A stretch of DNA of 64,000 nt from Cheiracanthium punctorium (lineage: Eukaryota; Arthropoda; Arachnida; Araneae; Cheiracanthiidae). Numbering within the stretch: the stretch's first letter is position 1; each line of letters opens with the position of its first letter. The position numbers were made by a program, and so were the translations under genes. Of the stretch, positions 59,675 to 61,011 are shown piece after piece. Location: contig JAWZYV010013532.1 in assembly GCA_038373885.1 (NCBI GenBank), positions 62,001 through 126,000 of the forward strand, given 5' to 3'. Below the pieces are notes generated by a model that was given only the letters and a program-made list of their open reading frames with translations, was not told the DNA's origin and did not search any database.

Positions 59675-60355
59675 TATAGAAAATAGATATATAAAATATA
59701 TTAAAATTAAAGATCTTATAAAATAGATATATAAAATACATTAAAATTAAAATAAAATTTCCGAAAATTGATCCTGCCTAGAAACTCCTAATGACTGTTT
59801 AGAGGACTTTAACATCTCCTTATTTTAAATGGAAATTCTTTGCATTTAAGGAAGGGGGAAGGGAGCTTGATTTTGACAACAATTGAGCTTCGGCTCTACG
59901 ATCTTGTCCTCATTTACCTGCTATTTTTATGATTTCAGATTATGAAAAATAGCTTGTATAAAAGAATTATTTCCACCCTACAGAAGCAAATTATTTCCTC
60001 TTTGGCAAATAAAATAGATCTGATATTTAATTAACATTTCCTTTCCTTTTGAAAAGACTCACCGATCTGTTATTCCGAATAGTGGCTCTGATTTTAAACT
60101 TTTTTAAAAGGTAAACTTAATGATCTCTAGTTCAAATATTAGAATAAAGCTGATACACTTTTTGATAATTTTAATGATGTAAACAAGTTACTGAGTTAAC
60201 TTTTTAATCATTTATTTTCGTACAGGATGGTCCACAACCTGCGTCTGTGATAAAATCTATATATGGTCGATGGGAAGCTGGCAAAACCGCTGGTGGTTCC
60301 CGCAATAACTTAGTGACCTACGCAACTAACCCACAGTATTTACTCACAATATCAG
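1..60355 (+). CDS. Calpain-type cysteine protease, multi-exon partial gene (join of seven exons)
   Basis: Join 1-100, 2586-2779, 5985-6153, 13386-13466, 41260-41351, 44076-44244, 60226-60355. Calpains are calcium-regulated intracellular cysteine proteases that make limited cuts in target proteins. The spliced product of about 311 residues follows the family order: catalytic Cys motif (DCWFL), [40 protein letters not shown], the DLTGG block, GLVSGHAY with catalytic His, RNPWG with catalytic Asn, then the domain III start ([13 protein letters not shown]). Every intron begins GT and ends AG, and phases agree at all six junctions. The 5' exons (N-terminus) and 3' exons (rest of domain III, any EF-hands) are outside the window. 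Which calpain paralogue this is cannot be told from this part. Introns are unusually long and transposon-filled, yet the exons show no stop or frameshift, so I infer a functional gene. Confidence 0.93.
1198..1560 (+). pseudogene. Degenerate LINE ORF2 fragment (endonuclease-to-RT linker)
   Basis: Two consecutive open stretches read [18 protein letters not shown]...AASVLGK and then [15 protein letters not shown]...[10 protein letters not shown]. This is the spacing and composition seen between the endonuclease and reverse transcriptase of non-LTR retrotransposons, where a Lys/Arg-rich segment precedes the RT. No RT motif follows. The assignment rests on pattern only and needs a protein search. 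Confidence 0.4.
1573..1784. repeat. GGTAATTATGACCA motif, three copies in alternating orientation
   Basis: GGTAATTATGACCA occurs at about 1574-1587 and 1771-1784, and its reverse complement at 1725-1737. Alternating copies of one 13-14 bp motif within 210 bp look like remains of a foldback or MITE terminus. No target duplication was found. Confidence 0.5.
1845..2052 (-). repeat. SINE (family with CATGGTG head), minus orientation
   Basis: Shares the blocks TTTTTAAGGGGTTCTA, ATCTGGAGAAAACC and a CCATGGTGGAGCC end with copies at 10250, 47065, and (opposite strand) 46770 and 59477. The best-preserved copy (59477) has a tRNA-like promoter, so the family looks tRNA-derived. Confidence 0.65.
2586..2779 (+). 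CDS. Calpain exon b: protease core
   Basis: Follows acceptor ttttcttag. Encodes about 65 residues with the calpain blocks [25 protein letters not shown] and [13 protein letters not shown]. Donor GTAAGT at 2780, leaving two bases (phase 2) that complete a Lys codon with the next exon. Confidence 0.93.
3054..3660. mobile_element. PIF/Harbinger-like MITE, 607 bp
   Basis: Bounded by inverted repeats CACCGGTCAACA / TGTTGACCGGTG and by a TAA duplication on each side (3051-3053, 3661-3663). A 3-bp TWA target is the hallmark of PIF/Harbinger. Contains a (CAA)n tract and a G-run near the left end. No transposase. Confidence 0.6.
3860..4425 (-). pseudogene. Tc1-like transposase remnant, interrupted by a hAT MITE
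   Basis: On the minus strand the translation gives [20 protein letters not shown] and [14 protein letters not shown]. This is a decayed version of the Tc1 block around the third catalytic Asp (usual form W-P-A-Q-S-P-D-L-N-P-I-E). The Asp is replaced by Asn. The upstream SRIMIQS part lies on the far side of the MITE at 4090-4256. Nonfunctional. Confidence 0.65.
4090..4256. mobile_element. hAT-type MITE, 167 bp, nested in Tc1-like remnant
   Basis: Ends CAGGGGCGTACCCC / GGCAACGCCCCTG, flanked by a perfect 8-bp duplication GCTTTGGA (4082-4089 and 4257-4264). An 8-bp target with CAGGG ends is typical of hAT elements. Confidence 0.8.
4882..4961. repeat. (TG)n-(TA)n microsatellite
   Basis: About seven TG units pass directly into more than 30 TA units, ending at the next MITE. 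Confidence 0.95.
4962..5308. mobile_element. Tc1/mariner-type MITE, 347 bp, perfect TIRs
   Basis: Perfect terminal inverted repeats of about 39 bp start TTACTTAGAAAACAAAAATG and extend into CCCCCCAGGCCAGT. The element is bounded by TA and sits at the edge of the TA tract. No coding capacity. The perfect match suggests recent movement. Confidence 0.8.
5402..5438. repeat. (TA)n microsatellite
   Basis: About 18 TA units immediately left of the next MITE, whose TA target lies in this tract. Confidence 0.95.
5439..5887. mobile_element. TA-flanked MITE, about 449 bp, long imperfect TIRs
   Basis: The two ends (AAGGGTGTTTCTAAATT... and ...AATTTAAAAACACCCTG) form imperfect inverted repeats of about 85 bp that include GGCACATAA and CAATGTGG. 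Inserted in a TA repeat. Confidence 0.7.
5985..6153 (+). CDS. Calpain exon c: GSYEALEGG / DLTGG block
   Basis: Follows acceptor cactcttcag. The first base completes the codon split with exon b, giving [20 protein letters not shown], the conserved segment after AYAK, then [11 protein letters not shown]. Ends in phase 0 at donor GTAAGA (6154). No insertion or frame break is seen. Confidence 0.92.
6372..7904 (-). mobile_element. Tc1-like DNA transposon, broken transposase
   Basis: On the minus strand, 6388-6640 encodes an uninterrupted C-terminal Tc1 block: [18 protein letters not shown], then [20 protein letters not shown] and a stop. SPDLNP holds the third catalytic acidic residue. The N-terminal half (about 7310-7870) is frameshifted. 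The ends share an inverted TAAAATACACAG(A/T)CCA motif (near 6380 and 7880), taken as the TIR. A 260-bp insertion sits at 7046-7305. Nonautonomous now. I cannot place exact ends. Confidence 0.7.
7046..7305. mobile_element. 260-bp insertion with G-rich/C-rich ends inside the Tc1-like element
   Basis: Starts GAGGGGGGGAGGG and ends in a run of C. It is flanked by CTTTAG on both sides (7040-7045, 7306-7311), consistent with a 6-bp target duplication. The superfamily is unclear. Confidence 0.55.
7920..8025 (+). repeat. tRNA-derived SINE
   Basis: Contains an A-box-like segment (GGTGGTATAGTAGCTAGCG) and a B-box-like segment (GGGCTCGATTCCC). It continues as CTTGGACTTGGGACTTAACT and ends TCGTCCCTTCAT. 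A second copy lies on the minus strand at about 43160-43356. Confidence 0.7.
8026..8260. mobile_element. MITE with ACACTGTAAAAA-type ends, copy 1
   Basis: Ends ACACTCTAAAAAATAACGG / TTTTTACAGTGT. The interior is full of TTTTACGGAAA and CCGTAAAATT palindromes and a hairpin around AGTACTGGC...GCCAGTACT. An inverted copy lies at 9771-10005. Confidence 0.7.
8964..9590. mobile_element. Mariner-type MITE, 627 bp, copy 1 (complete)
   Basis: TIRs CAGGGTGTCCCAAAAAGG / CCTTTTTGGGACACCCTG with TA on both sides; homology of the two arms continues far inward (GATAAAGAATT..., TAATGAGGTG). Other copies: 11424-11870 (5' truncated) and 42842-43921. Confidence 0.8.
9771..10005. mobile_element. MITE with ACACTGTAAAAA-type ends, copy 2 (inverted relative to copy 1)
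   Basis: Reads ACACTGTAGAAATAATTTCC and ends in TTTTTTATAGTAT. It is the reverse complement of 8026-8260 with scattered substitutions. Confidence 0.7.
10250..10452 (-). repeat. SINE (CATGGTG-head family), minus orientation
   Basis: Blocks TTTTTAAGGGGTTCTAGCG, CATCTGGAGAAAAACC and CATGGTGGGGCC match the 1845 copy in the same order. Confidence 0.65.
10490..10547. repeat. Perfect 20-bp hairpin, 18-nt loop
   Basis: ACACAAGCTGCATATTACTA (10490-10509) is exactly complementary to 10528-10547. No surrounding element explains it. Either a small foldback insertion or a hairpin RNA candidate. Confidence 0.7.
11424..11870. mobile_element. Mariner-type MITE, copy 2, truncated at the left
   Basis: Homologous to 8964-9590 from AAAAAGTGTCAGAGAT to GGGACACCCCGTG followed by TA. 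It carries an internal segment (about 11537-11625, TCTAGCAATAAACG) that copy 1 lacks but copy 3 has. Confidence 0.7.
12464..12972. mobile_element. TTAA-flanked (piggyBac-type) nonautonomous element with giant palindrome
   Basis: Ends CCCTTTGAGGCGC / GCGCGTTAAAGGG, flanked by TTAA (12460-12463, 12973-12976), the piggyBac target. Inside, 12485-12610 and 12614-12738 form a nearly perfect hairpin of about 125-bp arms with a 3-nt loop. The palindrome is GC-rich compared with its surroundings. No transposase. Confidence 0.75.
13386..13466 (+). CDS. Calpain exon d: catalytic histidine exon
   Basis: A short 81-bp exon between acceptor tcttcaacag and donor GTAAGT, phase 0 at both ends. It encodes 27 residues ending [16 protein letters not shown]; the His codon at 13437-13439 is the catalytic histidine of the calpain triad. 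It stands alone between a 7.2-kb and a 27.8-kb intron. Confidence 0.9.
13584..13937 (+). pseudogene. Mariner transposon, left half (TIR plus middle of transposase)
   Basis: TA (13582-13583) is followed by a TIR starting CAAAAGGCATTCCATAAAAA. Further in, the translation [20 protein letters not shown], then [16 protein letters not shown], is the mariner catalytic core. It holds the second and third Asp of the DD34D triad ([12 protein letters not shown]). The N-terminal half is deleted and a frameshift follows APCD. The frame stops at GAGAAG (13932-13937) and resumes at 38349. Confidence 0.85.
14047..14224 (+). pseudogene. EEP endonuclease fragment, first part, with internal duplication
   Basis: Encodes [20 protein letters not shown], then [16 protein letters not shown]. 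The LLTETW motif is typical of endonuclease/exonuclease/phosphatase domains of LINEs and Helentrons. A block of about 60 bp (TTGCTAACGGAAACATGGAC... to ...GGATTCACTTT) is duplicated at about 14060 and 14165. Confidence 0.65.
14286..14355 (-). tRNA. tRNA-like gene or pseudogene, copy 1 (apparent anticodon GTT)
   Basis: The 70-nt cloverleaf has acceptor CCCAGAG/CTCTGGA (first pair mismatched), D-arm GCTC/GAGC, anticodon stem CCCGC/GCGGG and T-arm CTGGG/CCCAG with TTCGATT. A box and B box (GGTTCGATTCC) are intact. Loop ACGTTAT puts C, not U, at position 33, which argues against a working tRNA. This is the only copy with a fully paired anticodon stem. Confidence 0.5.
14601..14670 (-). tRNA. tRNA-like pseudogene, copy 2
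   Basis: Same 70-nt sequence as copy 1 except that the anticodon stem reads GCGGC, breaking one pair. C33 as in copy 1. Confidence 0.4.
14892..14961 (-). tRNA. tRNA-like pseudogene, copy 3
   Basis: Identical to copy 2 by eye, including the mismatch in the anticodon stem. Confidence 0.4.
15337..15406 (+). tRNA. tRNA-like pseudogene, copy 4 (inverted arm)
   Basis: Same sequence as copies 2 and 3 on the opposite strand; first unit of the right arm. Confidence 0.4.
15628..15697 (+). tRNA. tRNA-like pseudogene, copy 5 (inverted arm)
   Basis: Same sequence as copy 4, 291 bp downstream. Confidence 0.4.
15797..16960 (+). pseudogene. EEP endonuclease fragment, continued, interrupted by a 0.7-kb inverted-repeat element
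   Basis: After the tRNA-like cluster the frame resumes: [20 protein letters not shown], then MIFIKKNF. It resumes again at about 16675: [20 protein letters not shown], then LVGDF (the catalytic GDFN block, broken by one extra T). The last part is [11 protein letters not shown] ... [10 protein letters not shown], matching the terminal S-x-H block. Order and spacing fit an EEP endonuclease. Whether the source was a LINE or a Helentron is undecided; no RT or helicase is nearby. Confidence 0.65.
15979..16674. mobile_element. Nonautonomous element with 32-bp imperfect TIRs inside the EEP fragment
   Basis: AATTGAATCGGTGAGTG...CACCTCAG at 15979-16010 is repeated in inverted form at 16643-16674. The flanking EEP reading is broken here. 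Target duplication not resolved. The left end also resembles a splice donor (CG|GTGAGT). Confidence 0.5.
17640..18569. repeat. Divergent A-B-C repeat array, left block
   Basis: Subunits of about 220 bp share a GGCGTAG...TTCCCGCCCTC core, at about 17707 (A), 17930 (B), 18150 (C) and 18375 (A again). The A-to-A distance is about 668 bp. Subunit types differ in their tails, so the higher-order unit is A-B-C. Confidence 0.7.
18570..20309. mobile_element. Unidentified 1.74-kb insertion in the A-B-C array
   Basis: Array homology stops at ...CTATAATGAAT and resumes with TTTTACGTAGCACTT, matching the unbroken copy near 17870. The inserted DNA has no recognised protein; a 98-codon ORF (19861-20157, minus) matches nothing I know. 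Ends share only a short AGTTGTG inverted motif. Contains a MITE at 19472-19585. Confidence 0.5.
19472..19585. mobile_element. hAT-type MITE, 114 bp
   Basis: Ends TAGGGATGGACGCGAGACG / CGTCTCGTGTCCATCCCTA, flanked by a perfect 8-bp duplication GCTTATGT (19464-19471, 19586-19593). Interior copies of CGTCTCG(C) repeat the terminal motif. Confidence 0.8.
20310..21235. repeat. Divergent A-B-C repeat array, right block, ending in an inverted B unit
   Basis: Continues with B (about 20350), C (20560) and A (20805). A final subunit at about 21046-21235 is in reverse orientation (GAGGGCGGGAACGAAATC). Confidence 0.7.
22066..22312 (-). repeat. Gypsy 3' LTR
   Basis: In element orientation starts TGTGACATATCTGAATGTAT and ends ACA; 247 bp. 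It differs from the 5' LTR by three transitions or transversions clustered near 22205-22226. Confidence 0.95.
22313..22324 (-). other. Gypsy polypurine tract
   Basis: AAAAGGGAGGA on the minus strand lies against the 3' LTR, where plus-strand DNA synthesis is primed. Confidence 0.8.
22322..26317 (-). CDS. Gag-Pol polyprotein of Ty3/gypsy retrotransposon (1331 aa)
   Basis: A single uninterrupted frame. Gag is followed by two CCHC-like knuckles ([13 protein letters not shown] from residue 232, then [14 protein letters not shown]), and an aspartic protease (DTGA at 326). Next come reverse transcriptase ([16 protein letters not shown] at 604-607), RNase H ([16 protein letters not shown]) and integrase. 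The integrase has its zinc finger from H967 (H-x3-H ... CEIC) and a core triad D1031, D1084, E1119, which is DD34E/DD35E spacing. Gag and Pol are fused without a frameshift. The likelier start is Met17 (codon 26267-26269, [12 protein letters not shown]) rather than Met1. No stop or frameshift. The clade (Mag-like is a guess) needs a tree. Confidence 0.95.
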   Translation of the reverse strand: MCSKTWNSCVHTVQRKMEIFKPPGEMNFTIGNVADNWNRWYQKFMNFLIASEKNDKGDATKIAILLNFLGDEGVSIFNTFKFEREGDSTKFDSVIQKFKEHCVPRKNIVFERYKFFSCTQAEGQAVDAYITQLKTLASSCEFGLQEESLIRDRIVLGIHDKSLQERLLREPQLSLQKAAEFVRASEISKEQIKTIADPPVKSDVDAVKLKRNNRQSSATASQPSKSGVFINCARCGRSHKRKECPAYNKLCNLCKGKNHFAAMCSNIKKPVKSGKSRQVNEIHHQNFPEMSSLYIDSVTRGKDHSDETVWCKNITINDRLINFKLDTGAEANILPLSVFNNLKLPDLVKLRETKTVLISYGNYKLKPEGEVSLACTTNGCKNVELDFIVVNVDSKPILGLNACKLLRLIKRIDNIEISGKSEILTKYSDVFEGFGKFPGDPYHIELKENVTPVIDPPRRVPLAVIHDLRNALADLKSRGIISEVNKPTDWVNSLIVVEKPNGKLRICLDPRNLNKAIKREHHVIPSSDEIISRLKGNEYFTVLDLKEGFWQIPLDEASSELCTFNSPFGRFKFNVMPFGVSSAPEVFQKRSQKLFSDIQGVEIYFDDFIVSGKTKAEHDRRLIEVLERAKANNVKFNPDKLQFRVQEVKYMGLLISAEGVKADKSHVRAIIELEQPQNKKDIRRLLGMVNFLSKFIPNVSQVTAPLRELLKNNVEFYWSWEQKQAFNKIKQLISSAPVLKVFDSSKMITIQCDSSKDGLGVCLLQEGHPVSFASRSLTESEKNYAQIEKELLAIVFAFEKYHNFVYGHEVLVQSDHKPLTSIVKKPISKISTRLQKMLLKLLKYNFSINYLPGKDMYIADTLSRAYIKDPVSDDPEMVQTVHSVTKYLPMSVNRVEQFRKALEKDEELKEIVKYCKEGWPDKKKIPDNIRKYYKLQNDMFLIEGLLFLNDKVIVPKALRPEMLSLIHESHLGIERCKNRAREIMFWPGLSRDIENTIQNCEICMKFRKSLPNEPLLPHSIPDRPFQKIGADLMYYKGVNYLIIVDYYSKWIEVGKVQSKAMGDIIVVLEDVIARFGVPETIVCDNNPFNSWEFKKFAKHWDIELSFISPYHSQSNGMAEKAVGIFKNLFKKAAEDNKKPITALLEYRNSPITGIGLSPAQLLFNRRLRTRLPICKKLLDAKIERNIVPKLKQRQNKQKYYFDRNTKKLKPLKPGDRVLVQNIKNKTWEPAIILSKANTPRSYKIKTELGNVYYRNRKYLILSKVNKPVKNIVNFEYDNFNVNGSSDCPSDNEPNKDNGQSLAGTDSGNEQSYKTRFGRISKRPAYLTEYTE
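26362..26373 (-). other. Gypsy primer-binding site
   Basis: TGGTGTCAGAAG directly abuts the 5' LTR on the minus strand. It is complementary to the 3' end of a tRNA, probably tRNA-Leu, which commonly ends CTTCTGACACCA. Confidence 0.65.
26374..26620 (-). repeat. Gypsy 5' LTR
   Basis: 247 bp, near-identical partner of 22066-22312, followed by the TCCAC duplication. It should carry the element promoter. Confidence 0.95.
28264..30195 (+). mobile_element. Helitron unit 1 (1932 bp)
   Basis: Begins TCTATATAAATAAAATTAGA after ...GAACATGCT. Contains about six 156-bp tandem repeats (GTTCAAGCATCACGTAAAAA...), then a more divergent 3' half shared by all units. Confidence 0.8.
30196..32125 (+). mobile_element. 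Helitron unit 2 (1930 bp)
   Basis: Abuts unit 1 at CTAG|TC. Nearly identical to unit 3 along its full length, with only a few substitutions seen (for example near 31278). Confidence 0.85.
32126..34055 (+). mobile_element. Helitron unit 3 (1930 bp)
   Basis: Same length as unit 2 and almost base-for-base equal, implying a very recent tandem duplication. Confidence 0.85.
34056..36609 (+). mobile_element. Helitron unit 4 (2554 bp, internally expanded)
   Basis: Starts TCTAAATAAAAAAAATAAAC. Longer because part of the 3' half (about 35150-35660) is present twice in diverged form (35160- and 35770-). Confidence 0.8.
36610..38237 (+). mobile_element. Helitron unit 5 (1628 bp, fewer internal repeats)
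   Basis: Starts TCTAAATAAAAAAAATAAAC and has fewer 156-bp repeats. Ends GGGTACTTCAGCTAG, followed by T as expected for insertion between A and T. Confidence 0.8.
38349..38754 (+). pseudogene. Mariner transposon, right half (transposase C-terminus plus TIR)
   Basis: After GAGAAG the frame reads [20 protein letters not shown], then [16 protein letters not shown] and ERWDRCIS. A hAT MITE interrupts it, after which DGRYFEKE and a stop follow. This is the mariner C-terminus (W..RW.RCI...G.YFE). The right TIR, ending AAAACTGAGAGT in reverse complement, and the TA at 38755-38756 match the left end at 13582. Confidence 0.85.
38489..38646. mobile_element. hAT-type MITE, 158 bp, nested in mariner
   Basis: Ends CATGGGCGCCGGCAG / CTGCTGGCGCCCATG with a perfect 8-bp duplication ATATCATC (38481-38488, 38647-38654). 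It splits the transposase between CIS and DGRYFE. Confidence 0.85.
39500..39745. repeat. CAACAAAAT-rich degenerate tandem repeat
   Basis: ATTCAACAAAATTTTG-like words repeat about every 40-50 bp (GGTTG, GAATCAACAAAATATTTTC). Probably the interior of a MITE. Confidence 0.6.
39783..40672. repeat. AAATAC-rich repeat, possible nonautonomous hAT element
   Basis: Many AAATACAAAATAC words near the left end and matching AAATGTATTTCAAATACATA near the right end. The ends TTGGACAAT / CTGCCCAA are weakly inverted. Target duplication not found. Confidence 0.4.
41260..41351 (+). CDS. Calpain exon e: catalytic asparagine exon
   Basis: Starts after acceptor aaaatttttag in phase 0 and encodes [20 protein letters not shown], then [10 protein letters not shown]. 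The Asn of RNPWG (codon 41305-41307) is the third triad residue; the Trp next to it is the invariant one of the family. Donor GTTTGG at 41352 leaves AG, which joins T of exon f to make Ser. Confidence 0.92.
42421..42500. repeat. Two adjacent hairpins
   Basis: CCCAAACATAGGCAGTGGCG pairs with CGCCACTACCTATGTTTGGG across a short loop, one bulge. Next to it GTGGGTAG / CTACCCAC forms a second hairpin. The CAGTGGCGT word resembles a hAT terminus placed head to head. Confidence 0.65.
43160..43356 (-). repeat. tRNA-derived SINE, minus orientation
   Basis: Reverse complement starts GCCGCCCAGGTAGTGTAGTG (A box) with GGTCCGGACTCGATTTC (B box), then CTTGGGCTTGG and TTGTCCGTTCCTTTCA, as in the copy at 7920. 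The 3' boundary is uncertain. Confidence 0.7.
43731..43865. mobile_element. Palindromic MITE, about 135 bp
   Basis: GGCATATTCAC...GTAAGAT and ATCTTAC...GTGAATACTGCC fold into a near-complete hairpin centred on GATATC at 43800. It interrupts a block (CCCTAAC...GATAAAGAATT) that is continuous in copy 1. Confidence 0.75.
44076..44244 (+). CDS. Calpain exon f: end of protease core
   Basis: Follows acceptor tttaatctgcag. Encodes [16 protein letters not shown], then [19 protein letters not shown] and [13 protein letters not shown], the conserved end of the calpain protease core. I place the donor at GTAATG (44245) because it keeps phase 0 with exon g. A donor at 44237 (GTACAA) would break the frame. 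Confidence 0.87.
44371..46100 (+). pseudogene. Decayed Tc1-like transposon with internal inverted duplication and nested MITE
   Basis: 45700-45990 translates in shifted frames to [20 protein letters not shown], then KCPAL..., with GRIEGHHP and VNDPPHR. These are remnants of the Tc1 H-H-D-N, S-P-D-L-N-P-I-E and C-terminal blocks. About 45160-45342 is an inverted, diverged copy of 45590-45754 (GAGAGGCTTTACCTGGT...). The outer left part (TACAGTGTGTCCCACCTAAA) recurs inverted at 57045. Confidence 0.6.
44402..44892. mobile_element. MITE with CCCAGATAGCA ends, 491 bp
   Basis: Ends CCCAGATAGCA / TGCTATCTGGG. The interior is packed with GTCCAT/ATGGAC and AGACGTC words. The related sequence at 56830-57045 lacks this insertion, and comparison gives a 3-bp AAA target duplication. 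Confidence 0.75.
46222..46420. repeat. Inverted duplicate of 63822-64000 (copy 1)
   Basis: TGTTTATCTGCTAAATACTG through ...GAAATTGCCTTGTCAGTTCATCC is nearly identical to the reverse complement of the window end. Homology stops after CCTTTAT on this side and runs off the window on the other. Confidence 0.85.
46770..46960 (+). repeat. SINE (CATGGTG-head family), plus orientation, head decayed
   Basis: Blocks GTGAAAGTTCCGGTTTCGGG, CAGCTGTCGATCTAATGATC and GGAGTTTTAGCCAGCTTTCTCC match the 59477 copy in order. Confidence 0.6.
47065..47275 (-). repeat. SINE (CATGGTG-head family), minus orientation
   Basis: TTTTAAGGGGCTTTAAAGC, CATTGCAACCTGAGG and the closing TTGGGTGGCCG follow the order of the 1845 and 10250 copies. 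Confidence 0.6.
47985..48135. repeat. Dispersed repeat, copy 1
   Basis: TATTGTGACTGAATAT, TAAAAAAGTGAGC(A)AAG and TGCAAAATGC occur in the same order at 56305-56500. Family unknown. Confidence 0.6.
49040..49246 (+). mobile_element. Decayed Helitron 3' end
   Basis: AACTTTGCTTTCTATACTTT, GACAATGTGCTAC and AACAATGCTAACGAAA parallel the last 200 bp of the Helitron units at 28-38 kb, ending GACGGGTACTTCAGCTAA. The terminal hairpin is degraded (CAACGACGGGT). Confidence 0.6.
52016..52240 (-). pseudogene. LINE RNase H domain fragment
   Basis: Minus-strand translation includes [20 protein letters not shown] followed by [20 protein letters not shown]. PGHVGIxxNExxD is the last block of the RNase H domain carried by R1/Jockey/I-type LINEs; His and Asp of the active site remain. 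No RT nearby. The first conserved Trp is lost. Confidence 0.65.
52718..52739. repeat. Poly(T) run, possible tail of a minus-strand retrocopy
   Basis: About 22 T followed by AAAGACCATCGTTCGCCC. No recognised gene body. Confidence 0.5.
52985..53095 (-). repeat. SINE fragment (TCCCCTCATAAGGGGTAAC family)
   Basis: GTTACCCCTTATGAGGGGAC matches GTTGCCCCCTATGAAGGGAC of the 54480-54850 region, with a decayed tRNA-like head near GTAGTAGTTAACC. Confidence 0.45.
54047..54127. repeat. Duplicated CACCACTGTGGTG palindrome next to TTAA, probable piggyBac-type end
   Basis: The palindrome with trailing TCGCCGG occurs at 54047-54067 and 54092-54112. Reverse complement reads TTAA-CACTTTGCCGTCCGGC, a C-rich end beside TTAA as in piggyBac-type elements. 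The partner end was not found. Confidence 0.45.
54222..54263 (+). other. AATAAA signal followed by poly(A) run
   Basis: AATAAA at 54222-54227 lies 12 nt before a run of about 24 A (54240-54263), the layout of a reverse-transcribed mRNA 3' end. The upstream body is unrecognised. Confidence 0.5.
54480..54860 (-). repeat. Composite of tRNA-derived SINEs, minus orientation
   Basis: Reverse B-box-like words GGACTCGAACCGG (54490) and GAGATCGAACCCCGAC (54672) mark two tRNA-like heads. Downstream, GTCCTAACCCGTATTTACGC and TTTCGGAGAAAACCACAGGA match the reverse complement of the 59477 SINE. Boundaries between copies are unclear. Confidence 0.55.
55013..55288. mobile_element. piggyBac-type MITE, copy 1 (276 bp)
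   Basis: Ends CCCATTTATGCCTAGCGTCC / CCAGGCACGAATGGG, flanked by TTAA at 55009-55012 and 55289-55292. An inverted copy of equal length is at 63504-63779. Confidence 0.85.
55626..55824. mobile_element. MITE with GTGGCTGACGAGAAAGA ends, copy 1 (199 bp)
   Basis: Inverted ends GTGGCTGACGAGAAAGA...GGTGCTGACAT and ...ATGTCAGCACC...TCTTTCTCGTCAGCCAC, about 40 bp each. Confidence 0.8.
56016..56197. mobile_element. MITE with GTGGCTGACGAGAAAGA ends, copy 2 (182 bp)
   Basis: Same 40-bp inverted ends as copy 1; a different, shorter interior (CATATGAC...GTCATGTGAC). Confidence 0.8.
56305..56500. repeat. Dispersed repeat, copy 2
   Basis: Shares TATTGTGACTGAATAT and TAAAAAAGTGAGC with 47985-48135. Confidence 0.6.
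56835..57050 (-). repeat. Terminal fragment of the 44.4-kb Tc1-like family (empty-site copy)
   Basis: Reverse complement matches 44374-44400 plus 44893-44985 without the CCCAGATAGCA MITE: ACTAAATAAAGCCATAGTGA. Confidence 0.65.
57055..58962 (-). mobile_element. Tc1-like transposon, 1908 bp, decayed transposase
   Basis: TIRs CAGCTGCGGAAAAAAAAAAG / CTTTTTTTTTCCGCAGCTG with TA on both sides; TIR homology continues to about 150 bp (GTCCCACTTG, GTACAGCAAAGTTA). A minus-strand ORF near 57853-58044 gives [20 protein letters not shown], then [16 protein letters not shown], like the N-terminal helix-turn-helix of Tc1 transposases. No intact catalytic core. Confidence 0.75.
59137..59162. repeat. (ATA)n microsatellite
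   Basis: About eight ATA units. Confidence 0.9.
59477..59668 (+). repeat. tRNA-derived SINE, best-preserved copy, with (TA)n tail
   Basis: Head CGGCCTCACCATGGCACAGT with A-box-like CAGTGGTTATCTCAGTGG and B-box-like GGGTACGGGTCCCAC. Then GTCGACCTAACC, GGAGTTTTCCGTGG, GGTTAGGACCACT and a TA-repeat tail (59641-59668). Confidence 0.7.
60226..60355 (+). CDS. Calpain exon g: start of beta-sandwich domain III
   Basis: Follows acceptor attttcgtacag. Encodes [20 protein letters not shown], then TAGGSRNN and [11 protein letters not shown]. This is the usual opening of calpain domain III (W..G.TAGG.RN ... NPQ). Donor GTAACC at 60356, phase 1. Later exons are beyond the window. Confidence 0.9.
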
Positions 60356-61011
60356 GTAACCATCATTTAGTTTACATTTGCCTATTATAATTTTTTTGAG
60401 ACGTACAGGATGCCATAAATTGAAGTTTGGATATTTAAAGTTTAAGTGTGAAAATTTTCCATGGAGCAAACTCAACATCATTTCGTGTGCAAAACTCAAA
60501 TCAATGGAGATATCGATTTATTATCATCTTGAGTGTGCGGCTCTTTATCATTGCGATAAGCTAGTATTTTACAGATCATGTATCTACGTACTAGAGCAGA
60601 ATGAGACGTAACTTATCTTAGAGTTACAAACGAAAATCCATTTTTAATGAACAATAAAGTCAATTTACTGTAAAAGTTATGCTGTCTACTATTAGAGGTC
60701 TGTGCCGTCACAGCTTTGCCTTAATGCACAAGACACTACACTACAATACAATAAATCAAGAATTCAAAATTTACTTTAATGTTTGAATCTCTTTTTAATT
60801 GAAGTAGTATATGTGAGGTATTACGTCTGTAGAATAGTATGCGTATCGTGAATGTAACTAAATGTATATTTAAAAAAAAAAAAGAGATAAAAAAAACGGT
60901 TGAGCGGGCCGCAGCTCCCCTCTTTCTCATGACGTTAATATTAACTGAAATTCTATTAAATCAAAGACTTATAGTATATACGTACAAACTTGTAGTCTTT
61001 GTTTAAAAAAT

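Larger units (their letters stand above)
44245..60225 (+). other. Calpain intron 6 (16 kb): decayed Tc1-like elements, SINEs, MITEs
   Basis: Assigned elements are listed. I recognise nothing in 46530-46765, 47280-47985, 48140-49035, 49260-52010 (AT-rich, no motif, a C-run near 50370), 52241-52715, 53100-53630, 55293-55620, 58970-59130 or 59700-60225. 53630-53870 is GC-richer than its surroundings, with repeated CTCGCAA(A)GGGCCAGC, unassigned. Confidence 0.75.
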